A stretch of DNA of 34,488 nucleotides from Flavobacterium sp. Lineage in GTDB: Bacteria; Bacteroidota; Bacteroidia; Flavobacteriales; Flavobacteriaceae. The notes beneath the pieces were generated by a model. It had not been told where the DNA came from. It did not search any database and saw only the letters and a list, made by a program, of their open reading frames with translations. Shown piece by piece: positions 9,438 to 17,765 of this stretch. The translations under genes were made by a program, and so were the position numbers. The stretch spans positions 1-34,488 of the forward strand of contig NZ_JAHEBT010000006.1 in NCBI RefSeq assembly GCF_024642105.1, read 5' to 3'. How positions within the stretch are numbered: position 1 is the first letter of the stretch; every line of letters begins with the position of its first letter.

Positions 9438-10637
9438 ATGTTTAGATTATTTTTTCTAGTTTGGATACCGTTTACGGTTAGTTGTCAATACAACATAGTG
9501 CCCAATCCAAGTTTTGAAATTTGCTCAAACTGTGATGATAGTTACACGATATTTATACCCAATGGTCCGATAATACCTGGATGGTCTAATCCAAATATTT
9601 TAACCCCCGATTTTATTTCAATACCAAGTCAAAATTTTCTTCCATTCGATACAATTAGTGGGAATAATTTTTTAGGAATTGTATCATATCAATCTATATT
9701 TAATGATCCATCTCCAGAATCATATAATCAAAGAGAATATCTACAATGTGAATTGAATGACACGTTGATTTATAAGAAATTTTATAAGATCGATTTTTAC
9801 ACCTTAAGTTTTATCTACGATACTTGGGGTAACTTTTTAACTAATAATTTAGGTATTTACTTTTCTACAGCTCAATTTTATTCGAATAATGGTAATTATA
9901 TAGATTCTGCCGCACAGGTCAAGTATTTTCAAAATGAAATAATTAAAAATCCATTAACGTGGGAAAAGTTCAGTGGAATATATCAGGCTGAAGGTGGTGA
10001 AAAATTTATGACCGTTGGTAATTTTAATTCTGATGTGGAGACTTCATTTATTTGTCAATCTCCATTTTGGCCGGCTCAAGGTAAAGGTTATGTTTACCTA
10101 GATAAATTTGCACTTACCCCCCTCGACAGCATCCCTGGCGGTTTGCAAGTCAATGCCGGTATTGACCAAACTATATGCCCTGGTGACACCGTATTTATTG
10201 GAGAGAAAATTAGTAATCTGCCTGCAAATTGGTATTTGTTGGATGGAACTGAAGTCGCTATAAATACCGCTGGGGTGTATGTTGCCCCTACTGTTACGAC
10301 TACCTATATAGTTACGCTCGCCATAAATGGTGTGTATTCAACTGATACTGTAACTGTAACCGTTGGATGTGCAAATCTTGAAGAGTTTGAGAAACCACTA
10401 TTTACTATTTACCCAAATCCAAGTAATGGAGAATTTTTTGTTAGAGGTCTACTTGAACAACAACAAATTTTAATCTTATCAACAATAGACAACAAGCAAG
10501 TTTGTTCTTTACCTGTAGAAGGGAAAATTGAACAAATAGTTAAAATAAACGACTTTGATTCTGGGGTTTACTTTTTATCTATTTGGGACGTAAACCAGAA
10601 ACTTTTGTTCAGGAAAAAAATTATTAATTCTAATTAA
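9438..10637 (+). CDS. T9SS-secreted protein with jelly-roll and Ig-like domains
   Basis: A 399-aa exported protein starting 4 nt after the giant peptidase gene, so it is probably co-transcribed. Its N-terminus MFRLFFLVWIPFTVSC is a signal peptide; the cysteine could make it a lipoprotein but the lipobox is not canonical. The mature part begins with VPNPSFE, typical of a galactose-binding-like jelly roll (about 20-235) found in Bacteroidota surface proteins. A short Ig-like module follows (ICPGDTVFIGE ... TTTYIVTLA, about 240-315), then a type A sorting domain (FTIYPNPSNGEFFV to the end). The DNA coding the Ig-like module (about 10,110-10,380) is visibly richer in GC than the rest of the gene, suggesting module exchange. 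No catalytic motif is evident, so the likely role is binding or partnering with the upstream peptidase. Confidence 0.8.
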   Translation: MFRLFFLVWIPFTVSCQYNIVPNPSFEICSNCDDSYTIFIPNGPIIPGWSNPNILTPDFISIPSQNFLPFDTISGNNFLGIVSYQSIFNDPSPESYNQREYLQCELNDTLIYKKFYKIDFYTLSFIYDTWGNFLTNNLGIYFSTAQFYSNNGNYIDSAAQVKYFQNEIIKNPLTWEKFSGIYQAEGGEKFMTVGNFNSDVETSFICQSPFWPAQGKGYVYLDKFALTPLDSIPGGLQVNAGIDQTICPGDTVFIGEKISNLPANWYLLDGTEVAINTAGVYVAPTVTTTYIVTLAINGVYSTDTVTVTVGCANLEEFEKPLFTIYPNPSNGEFFVRGLLEQQQILILSTIDNKQVCSLPVEGKIEQIVKINDFDSGVYFLSIWDVNQKLLFRKKIINSN

Positions 10638-10677
10638 GTAATAAATATTTTTAGCTCCTCGGTTCGAAATTGATATT

Positions 10678-11403
10678 TTAAGATTTAATTTTAACTGTTT
10701 CCGAAATACTCTTCAAAGCTTCCAATATAGGGCCTTTATCATTATGTGAATGATTGTCTAATGTTTTGCTTGGATTATAAGAAACAGTTTCGACAAGAAT
10801 ATTTATTACGCTCTCTTTTAATCTTTGACCAAGTTCAGTATTATCCAATTGTTCAATTTCATTTTTCAATCCATAGTAAAGCATCGCTACATCCTCTTTA
10901 TAAGCGTATTCTTGTTGTAGCCGAATATTTTGACTTCTCTGCTTACTTGCGAAAATTGCCAGCCAAACACCTGCACCAATAAATGGAAGGTTTCCAAGTG
11001 TAATTTTCCACATTTCAGTTAATTTTTGACCAGATGCAAAATATGATATGACCGTTAAAGCCATTAAAACTGAGAGTGTACCAATAAATACTCTTTGCCA
11101 AAGTTTATTCGGTTCATCAAATTGTTCTTTATGATCTCTAAAAGCTTTTGCTAATGCCACGGTGCTTGCTCCTTGTAATAATTCTTCAATTTTTTCTAAC
11201 AGAGCCTGTTGCTTTTTTTCATTGGCTTCAATATTCTGAGCCAATTGTTTCTTCATATTTTCAATCTTATGAACTAATCCTGGAATTTGATTCCCATTTT
11301 GATCCTCGATACCGTATAGTTGATCTTTGTATTTCAAAATTTGATTCTTAAGATCAAGAATTTCTTTCGATTCAATTATTACAGTTTCTTTAAAACTAGT
11401 CAA
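10678..11403 (-). CDS. Coiled-coil membrane protein, possibly 3' part of an interrupted gene
   Basis: A 241-aa protein. Residues 1-80 are a charged coiled coil. Two hydrophobic segments (about 105-123, VFIGTLSVLMALTVISYFAS; about 135-152, LPFIGAGVWLAIFAS) are followed by a cytosolic-looking helical tail. No enzyme motif was recognised. The only start is a TTG at 11,403 with no convincing ribosome binding site. The same frame continues upstream for ten sense codons to TAA 11,436-11,434, the stop of the 70-aa ORF before it. The two ORFs together read as one continuous helical protein of about 320 residues, so this may be the larger piece of a gene broken by a nonsense change. It runs convergent to the secreted protein gene ending at 10,637, with no clear shared terminator. 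Confidence 0.6.
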   Translation of the reverse strand: MTSFKETVIIESKEILDLKNQILKYKDQLYGIEDQNGNQIPGLVHKIENMKKQLAQNIEANEKKQQALLEKIEELLQGASTVALAKAFRDHKEQFDEPNKLWQRVFIGTLSVLMALTVISYFASGQKLTEMWKITLGNLPFIGAGVWLAIFASKQRSQNIRLQQEYAYKEDVAMLYYGLKNEIEQLDNTELGQRLKESVINILVETVSYNPSKTLDNHSHNDKGPILEALKSISETVKIKS

Positions 11404-11433
11404 TTGATTCTCAATAGTTTCTCCGGTTTCATC

Positions 11434-11646
11434 TTAGTCAAAAATGAAATCATATAATTCTCCTAATTTGTTTTTGTACTCTTCAATTTTCTCAAAAGAA
11501 TAAACAGTCTCCGATCCATCAATAAGTTGCTTTTTTAGTTTTTCTATATCGGACAATGCTTTCTTGGCATCTTCTTCAAAGGCATTGATGTATCGCTGAA
11601 AGTATGCTTTTTCGCCTTTTTTTAATTCTCGTTCTTCTTTACTCAT
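11434..11646 (-). CDS. Small coiled-coil ORF, in frame with the following membrane protein
   Basis: A 70-aa, strongly charged, all-helical ORF beginning MSKEERELKKGEKAYFQRYI and ending LYDFIFD, then TAA. It has an ATG start with an AG-rich upstream stretch (rc GGAGGTGAATTAAATG), a good ribosome binding site by Bacteroidota standards. The codons after the stop stay in frame with the coiled-coil/two-TM ORF ending at 10,678, and their composition (DETGETIENQ) is as hydrophilic as both sides. It is therefore either the 5' part of one interrupted gene or a genuine small protein in a two-gene operon. No family was recognised. Confidence 0.5.
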   Translation of the reverse strand: MSKEERELKKGEKAYFQRYINAFEEDAKKALSDIEKLKKQLIDGSETVYSFEKIEEYKNKLGELYDFIFD

Positions 11647-11649
11647 TTC

Positions 11650-12154
11650 ATTTAATTCACCTCCAAATATGAAACTTAATTAAACTTAAAGCAACCTTTT
11701 AAGACCCAAAAACCACCCTCCAATCCAAAAACTAGAAACGATTCTAATATAATTCGAGATCGTTCTATTTTTTAAAGTTGAATTTACTCGAGTCAATTTT
11801 CCTACATCATTTACCCAGTCGAGTATTCAGGCAGTCGAAATAATATTTTTCCAGTCACCACTCAAAATAGCAGTTTAGAAACGCTTTGTTTTTTCATCTA
11901 ATTTGAAAGCGTGAAACGTCCTGAAAAACGCCCTAACTAATTGGATTTCATATTAATAAATTCTTTGAATCCAATATAATAGTGTATTTCCAGACGTATC
12001 AAACGGAATTCTGATTGTGAAAAAAAGATACAAGTCCAACCAACTTTAGGTTAAAAGAAAATAGGGCATTTTAAAAATCACTTTGGTATCCAGGAGAAAA
12101 AATTGACTCGAACACTCCTCAACTCAAAGTAGAGCAAAACAAAATTTTTAAAAC
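11650..12154. other. Intergenic region, about 500 bp, between divergent genes
   Basis: No coding ORF is visible. It must hold divergent promoters for the coiled-coil gene (-) and the S74-domain gene (+). At 11,739-11,773 an imperfect palindrome (AACGATTCT...AGATCGTT) runs into TCTATTTTTT, a variant of the sequence at 3551-3578. Otherwise nothing was recognised. Confidence 0.5.
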
Positions 12155-13588
12155 ATGAAAATACAATTATTAATTCTCAGCTTTTTAGGCTGTGGTTTTG
12201 CTTTTGGGCAGAATTTTACAAACGGGCCAATTACACCGGGCCTATCGGGAGCTGAAACATTTCGATTTGGTCCCGGATTTGCATCTCAAATTCAAGCAGG
12301 AACAGGGTTTGGTACCGGTTCTGGTAATCGATGGTTCAGCTTTGGTGAAGTTAGTACACTTTCACAGACATTATACGGCAACCGATTTCAATATAATGAA
12401 CGGGCTTTGGTCACTGGATATACTTCATTGTCACCGAATAATCCAAGAATTGAGTGGATCCATAATGGAGGGACAACCGCCGGTAATTTACAGTTTAAAG
12501 TAGCAAGTAGTTTTACCAGTTTAGTTAGTACTCTAGTTGCTGAGATGACTCCACAGGGAAATACATATTTTGGTAAATATACACCTGGTTTATTCAACGC
12601 ATTAAGCGCTAAAACGGCAATTGGTTTTGAAAAAGATTGTGGATTAGATATTGTTAGTGTCGGACAACTTCCGTCAAATATTGATCCAATTGCAGCAAAT
12701 ATTCAAGTTAATTTCTCGGGCAATTCAGGAATCGGATTGCTCTCGAATGTTTTTAACGGCTCTTTTGCTACTGGTGTTTTTGGTAAAGCTTCAGGATTAG
12801 AATATTCATACGGAGTTTTCGGGAGATCAACTTCAAGTGGTAATTTTAGTGCTGCAATATATGGTGACTTGCCTGTTAATGTAACGGGTAATTATTGGGC
12901 TGGATATTTTGATGGAGAAGTATATTCTACAGGAGGTTATTTACCATCCGATTCAAAATTGAAAAATAGTATAAACAAAGAGGCTTCGGCTTTAGAAAAG
13001 CTTATATTACTCAACCCAGTTTCTTACAATTACAGCAAGGTTGAAGGCATGAATTTGCCACAAACATTACAACATGGTTTTATCTCACAAGAATTAGCTG
13101 ATGTTTTCCCAGAACTAACTAAAGATGTTGTAAAGCCAGTATTTGATGAAAATGGAAAAATTACTTCCGAAGTGTCTTTTAAAGCAATTAACTATGTTGG
13201 ATTAATTTCAGTACTTACGGCAGCCGTTCAAGAATTAAATTCTGAATTAATTAAAGTACGTAGTGATTTGGATGAGTATAAGGCGAACGACGTTGTTCGA
13301 GGTCAAATTATTCAATCCACGCCGATTGTAAATGGTTATTCAATAGAACAAAATGTTCCAAACCCTTTCTCTGATAGAACGTCAATTCGATTCCAATTGG
13401 CACCAGGAGTTGAATCAGCAACACTTTCCATTTTTAATTTAAATGGTGCATTTGTCAGAGACTATTCGCTAAAAGGTAATTCAGGTGAGATAGAAATTCT
13501 TGCATCGGAGATTGGTAAAGGAATGTACATTTATAGTTTGAATCAAAATGGACAAGAGATCATTTCAAAGAGAATGATTATTCAGTAA
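12155..13588 (+). CDS. T9SS-secreted protein with phage-type intramolecular chaperone (peptidase S74)
   Basis: A 477-aa exported protein. Residues 1-18 are a signal peptide (ending FAFGQ). Residues about 20-255 are a Gly/Ser-rich beta-structured region with repeated YGVFGRS/GVFGKAS-like turns, as in trimeric fibre proteins. Residues about 260-360 form an intramolecular chaperone of the endosialidase/tail-spike type (S74): PSDSKLKNSI (Ser 265, Lys 270), LILLNPVSYNY, HGFISQELADVFPELT, YVGLISVLTAAVQEL, ending in a coiled coil. Residues about 395-477 are a type A T9SS sorting domain (IEQNVPNPFSDRTSIRFQL). It probably trimerises at the cell surface. A terminator follows at 13,603. The combination occurs in other Bacteroidota, but self-cleavage at Ser 265 would cut off the sorting domain. 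Confidence 0.88.
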   Translation: MKIQLLILSFLGCGFAFGQNFTNGPITPGLSGAETFRFGPGFASQIQAGTGFGTGSGNRWFSFGEVSTLSQTLYGNRFQYNERALVTGYTSLSPNNPRIEWIHNGGTTAGNLQFKVASSFTSLVSTLVAEMTPQGNTYFGKYTPGLFNALSAKTAIGFEKDCGLDIVSVGQLPSNIDPIAANIQVNFSGNSGIGLLSNVFNGSFATGVFGKASGLEYSYGVFGRSTSSGNFSAAIYGDLPVNVTGNYWAGYFDGEVYSTGGYLPSDSKLKNSINKEASALEKLILLNPVSYNYSKVEGMNLPQTLQHGFISQELADVFPELTKDVVKPVFDENGKITSEVSFKAINYVGLISVLTAAVQELNSELIKVRSDLDEYKANDVVRGQIIQSTPIVNGYSIEQNVPNPFSDRTSIRFQLAPGVESATLSIFNLNGAFVRDYSLKGNSGEIEILASEIGKGMYIYSLNQNGQEIISKRMIIQ

Positions 13589-13602
13589 CTAGTCATTTAA
13601 TT

Positions 13603-13634
13603 AGCACCACTTCATAATTGTAGTGGTGCTTTTT
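13603..13634 (+). terminator. Rho-independent terminator
   Basis: A perfect 9-bp stem, AGCACCACT / AGTGGTGCT, with a 10-nt loop, followed by TTTT. It starts 15 bp after the S74-domain gene stop and lies before the promoter region of the next + strand gene. This is the clearest terminator in the window. Confidence 0.85.
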
Positions 13635-13705
13635 AACATTAACAATTTCACATAGAATAATTTAAAATTAAACTTTCCGTTATTTTATTTGTTATTTCGA
13701 TACCA

Positions 13706-16700
13706 ATGAATTGTCTCAATAACTTTTTTTTCAGGTTCATTATATTGTTTTGCTTTAATAGTTTTCTAGGCTATTCTCAAATAAACGTACCCCATACCTT
13801 GTATCAGCAATTTAATGGACCGTTTGACTACACTATAATCGGTAAGTCTCATAATTCAAATGATAATTGGTCTTCACCTCCTCCGCCATGTGTCATGCTA
13901 ACAAACTCTTCAGCAACTTTGAACTTGGCAGCTAATTTAACAATTGAAGGAGCTTACCTTATTTGGGCTGGTGTTGGCAATGGGGCTAATACCTCTATTA
14001 CTCTCAATGGAAATACAATACAACCTGATTATATAAATGTACTTGATGCTAACCCTTCAACATTTTCATTTCCGTGGAATTATTTTTCAGCAGTAAAAGA
14101 CGTTACTGGATTGGTTCAATCAACCGGGAATGGAATTTATCAAGTTTCAAATTTTAATTTGAATCCAATAAATAATCTATATTGCTCTTCACAGGTATTT
14201 TACTCTGGATGGAATATTATTGTTATTTATTCAAATCCTAACTTACCAAATAAACAATTGAATATTTATGACGGTTTTCAATTTGTTGGTAACCCTGTAT
14301 TAACATCTTACAATTTTACAATTTCTAATCTCAATATTACGAACACTAATAATGCAAAATTAACTTACATAATGTATAATGGAAGTCCTAATCTTTACTG
14401 GAATGAATCAGTACAAATTAACGGAAATACCTTGAGTAATGCTCAAAATCCTGCCAATAACCCGTTTAATGGTACCAATAGTTTTACAGGTAGTAACTCT
14501 AGTTGGAATATGGATGTTGACACCTATATTATTGATAATTTTATTGCAGTTGGAAATACAAGTCTTCAAATCACCTTAAACTCTGTGATTAATCGTAATA
14601 TCTCCACCATCATAACCTCCATCCAATCAGAACTGCCAGATGCGACGATTTCTTTGGATAGCATTACCGGTCAAGATATTTGCCAGAACCGGGATTTGAC
14701 TTTAGATTACACGGTTTACAACATCAATTCAAATGATACTTTATTGGCGGGCACGCCGATTTCGGTGTTTGTGAATAACACAACTTTGATTTCTACGGTC
14801 TTGTTGCCTTCCAACATTTTAATGGGTGACAGTCTTAATCTCAGCACACTAGTGACTATTCCTACGGGGATTTCGAGCCCGTTTACCTTGAGCATGGTGG
14901 TGAACCAGAATGCCACGCAATTAGGTGTTTACCCTGAGAGTAATTTTACGAACAATACTTCCAACGATTCTACGATCAGCCTTACAGAAATTGTGTATCC
15001 CAATTTTGGTATCGTGGGGCCGTTGTGTCAGGGCACAAGTTATACTTTGCCAACAACCTCGCTAAATAATATTGTAGGTACTTGGGCTCCAGCAACTTTC
15101 AATAACCAACAAACCACCACTTATACCTTTACACCCAACGACACTACTTGTAATCAGGTGGTTCAGCTGACGGTAACTATTGTACCTAATTCTACACCTT
15201 CATTTAATATTGCATCCAACGTGTGTGTGAATGGCAATTTGGTGTTCCCGATTGCTACTCAAAACGGTGCTTTTGGCACTTGGGCGCCAGCGTTTAACAA
15301 CCAAGCCACTACCACCTACACCTGGACGCCCACAGCGCCCACACCTGCAGTTGGCTGCCCCACACCGGCGCAGCACACAGTGAATATCATTCCACAAACT
15401 CAACCTATATTTGCCTTAGAAGATTCTTTGTGCCAAGGTGCAAGCTACAGCTTGCCTTTGCAAGCCAGCAACGGCATTGCAGGTACTTGGGCGCCTGCTT
15501 TCAATAGCCAACAAAGTGGTACCTACAATTTTACGCCCAATACCTACACGGTAATGAGCGGCTGCCCGGCATCAATTGCGCATAACATTACTATTGTAGG
15601 GTCTCTTAGCCCAAGCTTTGCCTTGCCAAATTCGGTTTGTATCGGATCTACTTTGAACTTTCCTGCGGTTTCTAATGAAGGTATAGCAGGGTCTTGGTCG
15701 CCTGCGTTTAACAACCAAAGTACTACTAGCTATACGTTTATGCCAAATAGTTTCGGAATAAGTGTTTCAAATCAAGGAGTTGTTTGTCCGATATCAAGTA
15801 ATCTTACCATTGGCATTACTGCACCCACAAACCCATTATTTACCTTGCCAGATTCCATCTGTGAAGGCGCAACGGTTACTTTGCCTTTGGTGTCTAACAA
15901 CGGCGTTGCAGGCACTTGGGCGCCTGCGTTTAACAACCAAGCCACCACCACCTATACTTTTACGCCAGGGCAATATCAGTGCCCTATTACGGTGCAGCAA
16001 ACTATTGTGGTGTCTACGCTTTATGATCCCACTTTTAGTTTGCCTGCTGCCATTTGCCAAAACGAAGCCCTGGTTTTGCCGCTTGTTTCGGACAACGGTG
16101 TGGCGGGCAGCTGGAGCCCCACATTCTCAAGTGTGCAAAGTGGCAGCTTTACCTACGTGTTTGTGCCCAATGCGGCGGTATGTGCTTATGATTACCAATA
16201 CAACCTTGCGGTAAACCCTACTCACGCATCTTATGATACGGTAACAATCTGCCAAAGCCAATTGCCGTATGTGTGGTATGGGCAAAGTTTGAATGGCAGT
16301 ACATCCACGAGCACAACTTTTCAGAACCAGTTTGGTTGCGATTCCATTTTGAATTTGCACTTAATCGTCAACCCTTCGCCTGTGGTAGATTTCAGTATCC
16401 CGAGTTGGGAAAGCTGTTTGCCTGCAACTATTAATTTTTCTAACAACCAAGTAGAAGCCAACACCATCTACAACTGGTCTTTTGGCAATGGCGTCACGAG
16501 CAGTGCAGCTTCATTGCTTTCTAACACCTACACCCAGCCTGGTTGTTATGACGTGAGCCTCACGGCGATCAATCAGTTTGGTTGTGCTACCACCAATACA
16601 TTAATAGACGGTGTTTGTATTCAAGAAAACCCAATAGCTTCATTTACCGTGCAAAACAACCCACTTCCTATTATTCAGACCACCACATTATTACAAAACA

Positions 16701-17176
16701 CCTCGCAAAACGCAACAAGTGTAGTCTGGGATTTCGGCCATGATGCACAAAGCAGCACTGTGTTTTCACCGATTCATACCTTTCCTGAAAGAGCAGGTAG
16801 CTACTTGGTGACGCTCGTCATTCAAAATGCCAATGGTTGTATTGACTCTACATTTGAAGTGATTCAAATAGAGCAAGACCCGATTTATTATGTGCCCAAC
16901 GCCTTTACGCCGAATGGCAGCGAGCTCAATAATATCTTTTTACCTGTGTTCTCTCCGAGCCTCAGCCTCTGCAGCTACCAGCTCCAAATCTTCAACCGCT
17001 GGGGCCAAACGGTTTTTGAAAGCCTTGACCCTAGCAAAGGTTGGGATGGCACCATTGCCACACCAAACGGCGCAAGCATGTCACAAGATGGTGTGTACAC
17101 CTACAAGATCAGTTTTTCAGAGACAGGCTTTGAAAAGGTGTTTGAGGTGTGTGGGAGTGTGAGTTTGGTGAGGTAG
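13706..17176 (+). CDS. T9SS type B sorted repeat protein (gliding-motility-associated C-terminal domain)
   Basis: A 1,156-aa surface protein. Residues 1-25 are a signal peptide. Residues about 26-300 form a beta-sandwich with YLIWAG and NIYDGFQFVG motifs, often seen at the N-terminus of large Bacteroidota adhesins. A CARDB-like segment follows (about 310-425). Residues about 430-836 hold six tandem modules of about 65 residues built on C-x-G ... LP ... NG-x-x-GTWAPAFNNQ-x-TTTY-x-F-x-P. Next is a CQSQLPYVWYGQ ... GCDSILNL module (about 837-890), then two PKD-like domains (about 890-1,055: YNWSFGNG; VVWDFGHD). The C-terminus is a type B sorting domain (YYVPNAFTPNGSELNNIFLP, then IFNRWGQTVFE and GWDGT). 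It is probably a SprB-like adhesin or matrix protein. Base composition changes abruptly near 14,600, inside the gene. Confidence 0.87.
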   Translation: MNCLNNFFFRFIILFCFNSFLGYSQINVPHTLYQQFNGPFDYTIIGKSHNSNDNWSSPPPPCVMLTNSSATLNLAANLTIEGAYLIWAGVGNGANTSITLNGNTIQPDYINVLDANPSTFSFPWNYFSAVKDVTGLVQSTGNGIYQVSNFNLNPINNLYCSSQVFYSGWNIIVIYSNPNLPNKQLNIYDGFQFVGNPVLTSYNFTISNLNITNTNNAKLTYIMYNGSPNLYWNESVQINGNTLSNAQNPANNPFNGTNSFTGSNSSWNMDVDTYIIDNFIAVGNTSLQITLNSVINRNISTIITSIQSELPDATISLDSITGQDICQNRDLTLDYTVYNINSNDTLLAGTPISVFVNNTTLISTVLLPSNILMGDSLNLSTLVTIPTGISSPFTLSMVVNQNATQLGVYPESNFTNNTSNDSTISLTEIVYPNFGIVGPLCQGTSYTLPTTSLNNIVGTWAPATFNNQQTTTYTFTPNDTTCNQVVQLTVTIVPNSTPSFNIASNVCVNGNLVFPIATQNGAFGTWAPAFNNQATTTYTWTPTAPTPAVGCPTPAQHTVNIIPQTQPIFALEDSLCQGASYSLPLQASNGIAGTWAPAFNSQQSGTYNFTPNTYTVMSGCPASIAHNITIVGSLSPSFALPNSVCIGSTLNFPAVSNEGIAGSWSPAFNNQSTTSYTFMPNSFGISVSNQGVVCPISSNLTIGITAPTNPLFTLPDSICEGATVTLPLVSNNGVAGTWAPAFNNQATTTYTFTPGQYQCPITVQQTIVVSTLYDPTFSLPAAICQNEALVLPLVSDNGVAGSWSPTFSSVQSGSFTYVFVPNAAVCAYDYQYNLAVNPTHASYDTVTICQSQLPYVWYGQSLNGSTSTSTTFQNQFGCDSILNLHLIVNPSPVVDFSIPSWESCLPATINFSNNQVEANTIYNWSFGNGVTSSAASLLSNTYTQPGCYDVSLTAINQFGCATTNTLIDGVCIQENPIASFTVQNNPLPIIQTTTLLQNTSQNATSVVWDFGHDAQSSTVFSPIHTFPERAGSYLVTLVIQNANGCIDSTFEVIQIEQDPIYYVPNAFTPNGSELNNIFLPVFSPSLSLCSYQLQIFNRWGQTVFESLDPSKGWDGTIATPNGASMSQDGVYTYKISFSETGFEKVFEVCGSVSLVR
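14998..16213 (+). repeat. Six tandem adhesin modules within the type B sorted protein
   Basis: Six diverged copies of a 60-70-codon unit share the core GTWAPAFNNQ-x-TTTYTF. Near-identical DNA (such as TTTAACAACCAAGCCAC at about 15,291 and 15,930) shows recent duplication or conversion between copies 2 and 5. Copy 6 is the most diverged. Such repeats can change number by recombination. Confidence 0.85.
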
Positions 17177-17203
17177 GGTTATCTTAGATCATCTTTAAAA
17201 GAC

Positions 17204-17416
17204 TTAGCCCCAGTTTAAGTTTCTTATTCTTTCTGACACTAATTTTAGCGATTCCAACACATCGGTTCCTGCAGGTAGGATTCCATGCACCAAGTTCCCA
17301 AATTCATTGATATAAGTGTTTTCTAATTCTTTCCAAATCTCTTCTGTTTGACTGAAGATTAATGCTTCTTTTGGATGATGCGCGAGCCATTCATTGATTT
17401 CTAAACTGATTAAAAT
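17204..17416 (-). pseudogene. Orphan 3' gene fragment
   Basis: An open frame of about 70 codons with good coding character (INEWLAHHPKEALIFSQTEE, then WKELEN ... GILPAGTDVLE) ends at TAA 17,206-17,204. It has no start codon with a ribosome binding site and follows the hsdR fragment in another frame, as if a deletion joined two genes. It may be the 3' end of hsdR or of another locus gene. I do not recognise the family. Confidence 0.45.
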
Positions 17417-17765
17417 CTACCAATTGAACGCGGTCATCACCCATGGCTCCATCTTTACGGTACTCAGCAGGAACACCTTCGGTTAAGTATTGATGAAAAA
17501 GACGATTGTTTACAATGATATTCTGATCTTTCAACCTCAAAACCAACTTAAGCGCCTTAATTTGTGCCCGTACTGGAAGTTCAGGATTACAGCTCGCAAT
17601 ACCCGCTTTCAGCTGCTCTTCCAAAATGACTGAGCTAAACGATGAGCGCTCTGAATCTGCACCATCAGGCGTCATTACAGCACAATTCACATATCTCCAT
17701 CCAACAGCCTGTAACTCCTCAACAGCCCATTGTTCGATATCGCTCTCAGAAAGTTTTGTAATAAT
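17391..17765 (-). pseudogene. hsdR: Type I restriction endonuclease HsdR, 5' fragment
   Basis: About 124 codons match the N-terminal start of HsdR, the restriction/translocase subunit of type I R-M enzymes: TKLSESDIEQWAVEELQAVG, WRYVNCAVMTPDGADSER, LVLRLKDQNIIVNNRLFHQY, and GAMGDDRVQLVDFN just before the family's nuclease region. The frame then ends at TGA 17,393-17,391 where HsdR should continue for about 900 residues, so nuclease and helicase motor are absent. The normal ATG is missing: the frame reads ATT ATT ACA directly against the TAA of the upstream Abi-like gene (17,767-17,765), while internal GTG codons remain. It is a remnant and cannot restrict DNA. Confidence 0.85.

Noticed and set aside
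14998..16213. CRISPR-like array in the repeated stretch
   Set aside because: The repeats are diverged protein-coding modules in one open frame, without constant repeats and unique spacers.
15200..16360. Several minus-strand ORFs of 67-77 codons across the adhesin repeats
   Set aside because: They mirror the repeated, GC-richer codons of the real gene on the other strand; no signal or domain features.
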